The notes beneath the pieces are model-generated. The model ran no database searches and was not told the origin of the DNA. It saw nothing but the letters and a program-made list of their open reading frames with translations. Positions 5,079 to 6,865 of a stretch of 6,865 bases of DNA are shown here, one piece after another (position 1 is the first letter of the stretch; each line of letters opens with the position of its first letter). The translations under genes and the position numbers were made by a program. Source of the DNA: Candidatus Uhrbacteria bacterium RIFCSPHIGHO2_02_FULL_53_13 (lineage in GTDB: Bacteria; Patescibacteriota; Patescibacteriia; UBA9934; UBA11717); contig MGDX01000017.1 in assembly GCA_001791035.1 (NCBI GenBank), forward strand, positions 41,953 to 48,817. The letters run 5' to 3'.

Positions 5079-6580
5079 ATGAAGTCTGCCGTAAAATCCT
5101 TAATCGCTTTTACCAGCTTCTCTTTAACCTCATCCGACAGAACTTTCGTTGTTTCAATCTCCGTCACGAGTGCGTCGTGCATGGATGTCATGGAGTCGCC
5201 AAACGCCTCTTCCCACTGTGAGATGCGCTCAACCGGCACCTCGTCCAAATATCCTTCCGTCACGGCGAGAATCGCCATCACCTGTCGCGCAACGGACAGC
5301 GGCGCGTACTGCGGCTGTTTCAACATCTCCGTCGTTCGTTTGCCGCGCTCAATCGCCTGGCGCGTCTCTGCGTCCAAATCCGACGCAAATTGTGCGAACG
5401 CCTCCAGCTCTCGGTATTGCGCCAAATCGAGCCGAAGCTGTTTTGCCACGCTTTTCATCGCTTTTGTTTGAGCGCTGGAACCCACACGAGATACGGAAAG
5501 TCCCACATTGAGCGCCGGACGCTGGCCTTTGTTGAACAAATCCGACTCAAGATAAATTTGGCCGTCCGTAATGGAGATGACATTGGTTGGAATATATGCG
5601 CTCACGTCCCCTCCTTGTGTTTCGATAATCGGTAACGCCGTCATGGAACCGCCTCCATATTTCTCGTTGAGCTTTGCCGCACGCTCCAACAGACGCGAAT
5701 GCAAGTAGAACACGTCTCCCGGATACGCCTCGCGTCCCGGCGGTCGGCGCAATAACAGCGAAAGTTCGCGATAGGCGACGGCTTGCTTGGAGAGGTCATC
5801 GTAAATGACAAGTACGTCTTGCCCTTTGCCCATAAAGTACTCGCCAATCGAAGCGCCCGCGTACGGCGCAATGTACCAAAGCGCCGACGGATCCGATGCG
5901 CCGGCGAGCACAACGATGGTGTACTCCATGGCTCCCGAGTCTTCCAAGCGCTTCACAATTTTTGCGACTTTCGATTCTTTTTGACCGATGGCGACGTAAA
6001 TACATACCATTCCCTGACCCTTTTGATTGATAATGGTATCAATGGCAATAGCCGTTTTCCCCGTTTGGCGATCACCAATAATGAGCTCGCGCTGTCCGCG
6101 TCCGATTGGGATCATCGCGTCAATCGCCTTGATGCCCGTTTGCACGGGCTCGTGCACCGATTGGCGTGTCATCACGCCCGGCGCCACTTTTTCAATCGGC
6201 TCAAAATGACCCTCTGGTAACGCTCCTTTTCCGTCGATAGGTTTTCCAAGCGGATTGACCACGCGGCCGATCATCTGCTCGCAGACGGGTACCGACAGAA
6301 TGCGGCCGGTACGCTTGACCGTGTCGCCTTTTTTGATGTGCTCGTAAGCGCCAAGCAAAATAGCTCCGACGCTTGAAGCTTCTAAGTTGAGCGTCACGCC
6401 GAAAGTTTCGTTTGGAAATTCAATAATCTCTGACGACTGCACGTCGTCGAGTCCCGAAATGCGCGCAATGCCGTCGCCGACTTCGATGACCGTACCGACT
6501 GATTGTGCGCTCACGGTTGGCGCAAAGTCTTTGAGCTGTTCTTTGAGCGCGTCTAGAATGAGTTGTTTTGATGTGGACAT
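5048..6580 (-). CDS. atpA: ATP synthase F1 subunit alpha
   Basis: Alpha subunit, which alternates with beta in the F1 hexamer, binds nucleotide at non-catalytic sites and supplies an arginine to each catalytic site. The product has 510 residues. An N-terminal beta-barrel (about 25-95) is followed by P-loop GDRQTGKT at 169-176 (Lys175), Walker B DVLVIYDD at 255-262, and the signature PALNVGLSVS at 355-364 with the arginine finger Arg365 in SRVGSSAQ. The first 20 residues form the helix expected to contact delta. The C-terminal helical domain ends normally at about 498; the final residues FIANEVKQSKV are encoded by a copy of the spacer repeat found between atpG and atpD, so the tail looks repeat-derived. 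The start ATG 6578-6580 follows atpH by 45 bases with no visible Shine-Dalgarno. The core is complete and should be functional. Confidence 0.98.
   Translation of the reverse strand: MSTSKQLILDALKEQLKDFAPTVSAQSVGTVIEVGDGIARISGLDDVQSSEIIEFPNETFGVTLNLEASSVGAILLGAYEHIKKGDTVKRTGRILSVPVCEQMIGRVVNPLGKPIDGKGALPEGHFEPIEKVAPGVMTRQSVHEPVQTGIKAIDAMIPIGRGQRELIIGDRQTGKTAIAIDTIINQKGQGMVCIYVAIGQKESKVAKIVKRLEDSGAMEYTIVVLAGASDPSALWYIAPYAGASIGEYFMGKGQDVLVIYDDLSKQAVAYRELSLLLRRPPGREAYPGDVFYLHSRLLERAAKLNEKYGGGSMTALPIIETQGGDVSAYIPTNVISITDGQIYLESDLFNKGQRPALNVGLSVSRVGSSAQTKAMKSVAKQLRLDLAQYRELEAFAQFASDLDAETRQAIERGKRTTEMLKQPQYAPLSVARQVMAILAVTEGYLDEVPVERISQWEEAFGDSMTSMHDALVTEIETTKVLSDEVKEKLVKAIKDFTADFIANEVKQSKV
5057..5083 (-). 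repeat. Repeat arm inside the atpA 3' end
   Basis: Read on the minus strand, these 27 bases match the plus-strand inner arm at 3997-4023 at 23 of 27 positions, with mismatches at positions 1, 11, 14 and 17. The shared ends are TCATTGCGA and GAAGCAATCT. In the atpA frame the copy encodes FIANEVKQS, residues 500-508 of 510, two codons before the stop. Confidence 0.75.
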
Positions 6581-6593
6581 AGTTGGGTGGCTC

Positions 6594-6619
6594 GTTGCTT
6601 GTTGCGAGTTGCTTGTTGC
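6594..6619. repeat. Short tandem repeat in the atpH-atpA spacer
   Basis: The plus-strand 12-mer GTTGCTTGTTGC occurs at 6594-6605 and 6608-6619, separated by GA, a 14-base period. It fills over half of the 45-base spacer and contains no Shine-Dalgarno for atpA. Related AGTTGCTTG wording occurs on the minus strand just after the atpG stop codon. Confidence 0.65.
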
Positions 6620-6625
6620 TCGTGG

Positions 6626-6865
6626 CTATTTTGCGCGAGTAAGATGCGAACGAAGCTGTGCGAGCGCTCCTTGAACCGATGCGTCAATGACTGTATTGCC
6701 GACTCGCACTTTTACGCCTCCAATGAGCTGTTCGTCGGTCACGACGCGCACGTCCTCCGCGTGACGGTTGAGCGCTCGCGCGATGGCGCGCGTGAGCGAC
6801 GGCTCGTCAAGCGGTGCTGTGAGCGTCACCTCCTCCACGCTCGCTTGATCTGCGTACACGACTTC
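6626..6865 (-). CDS. atpH: ATP synthase F1 subunit delta, C-terminal part (runs off right edge)
   Basis: Delta (OSCP-like) subunit, the peripheral-stalk connector between the b subunits and the top of the alpha3beta3 hexamer. Only the last 79 codons are in the window; the frame is open to the right edge (reading EVVYADQAS), so the apparent start at 6857-6859 is an internal valine codon, not a start. The visible part is the conserved C-terminal domain: TLTAPLDEPSLTRAIARAL, then VRVVTDEQLIGGVKVRVG and the family-typical NTVIDASVQGALAQLRSHL close to the end. It ends with TAG at 6626-6628, 45 bases before atpA. Its position directly upstream of alpha is the standard atp order and supports the call. 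The helical N-terminal domain and the Fo genes would lie outside the window. Confidence 0.93.
   Translation of the reverse strand, partial: EVVYADQASVEEVTLTAPLDEPSLTRAIARALNRHAEDVRVVTDEQLIGGVKVRVGNTVIDASVQGALAQLRSHLTRAK

Noticed and set aside
6626..6859. Small complete gene starting at 6857-6859
   Set aside because: The frame continues upstream to the edge, and the product is the C-terminal domain of the delta subunit, so the codon is internal.

Overview
The window holds the downstream half of a bacterial F-type ATP synthase operon followed by a small DNA-maintenance and nucleotide-salvage cluster. Every supported gene is on the minus strand, so transcription runs from high to low coordinates. 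UGA, UAA and UAG all serve as stops and no gene shows internal UGA, so the standard bacterial code applies. The single-copy F1 operon, tight packing, weak Shine-Dalgarno signals and palindromic spacer repeats built on GTCATTGCGAG would suit a candidate-phyla-radiation (Patescibacteria-like) bacterium. That assignment is an inference from style, not from a marker gene, and should be held loosely.

Layout in transcription order: the C-terminal part of atpH (delta) enters at the right edge; then atpA (alpha), atpG (gamma), atpD (beta) and atpC (epsilon). This is the canonical F1 order. The Fo genes (a, c, b) would lie beyond the right edge, so ion specificity cannot be read here. Alpha and beta carry all expected nucleotide-binding motifs, and gamma and epsilon look intact. 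The atpG-atpD spacer is unusually long (164 bases) and contains a nested inverted repeat. A fifth, diverged copy of the same repeat arm lies inside the 3' end of atpA and encodes its last residues.

Downstream of atpC come a family 4-type uracil-DNA glycosylase, thymidine kinase and a YgjP/DUF45-type zinc metallohydrolase. They are joined by 4-base stop/start overlaps (ATGA, then GTGA), so they are probably translationally coupled. The glycosylase has lost three of the four cysteines that hold the family's [4Fe-4S] cluster. The glycosylase removes uracil from DNA and the kinase makes dTMP from salvaged thymidine, so the pair has a plausible shared theme of keeping uracil out of DNA. The hydrolase's role is unknown.

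The left 404 bases hold the 5' part of an open gene that runs off the window. I do not recognise its product, and its codon choice differs from its neighbours. No RNA gene, CRISPR array, insertion sequence, clear promoter or intrinsic terminator was seen.
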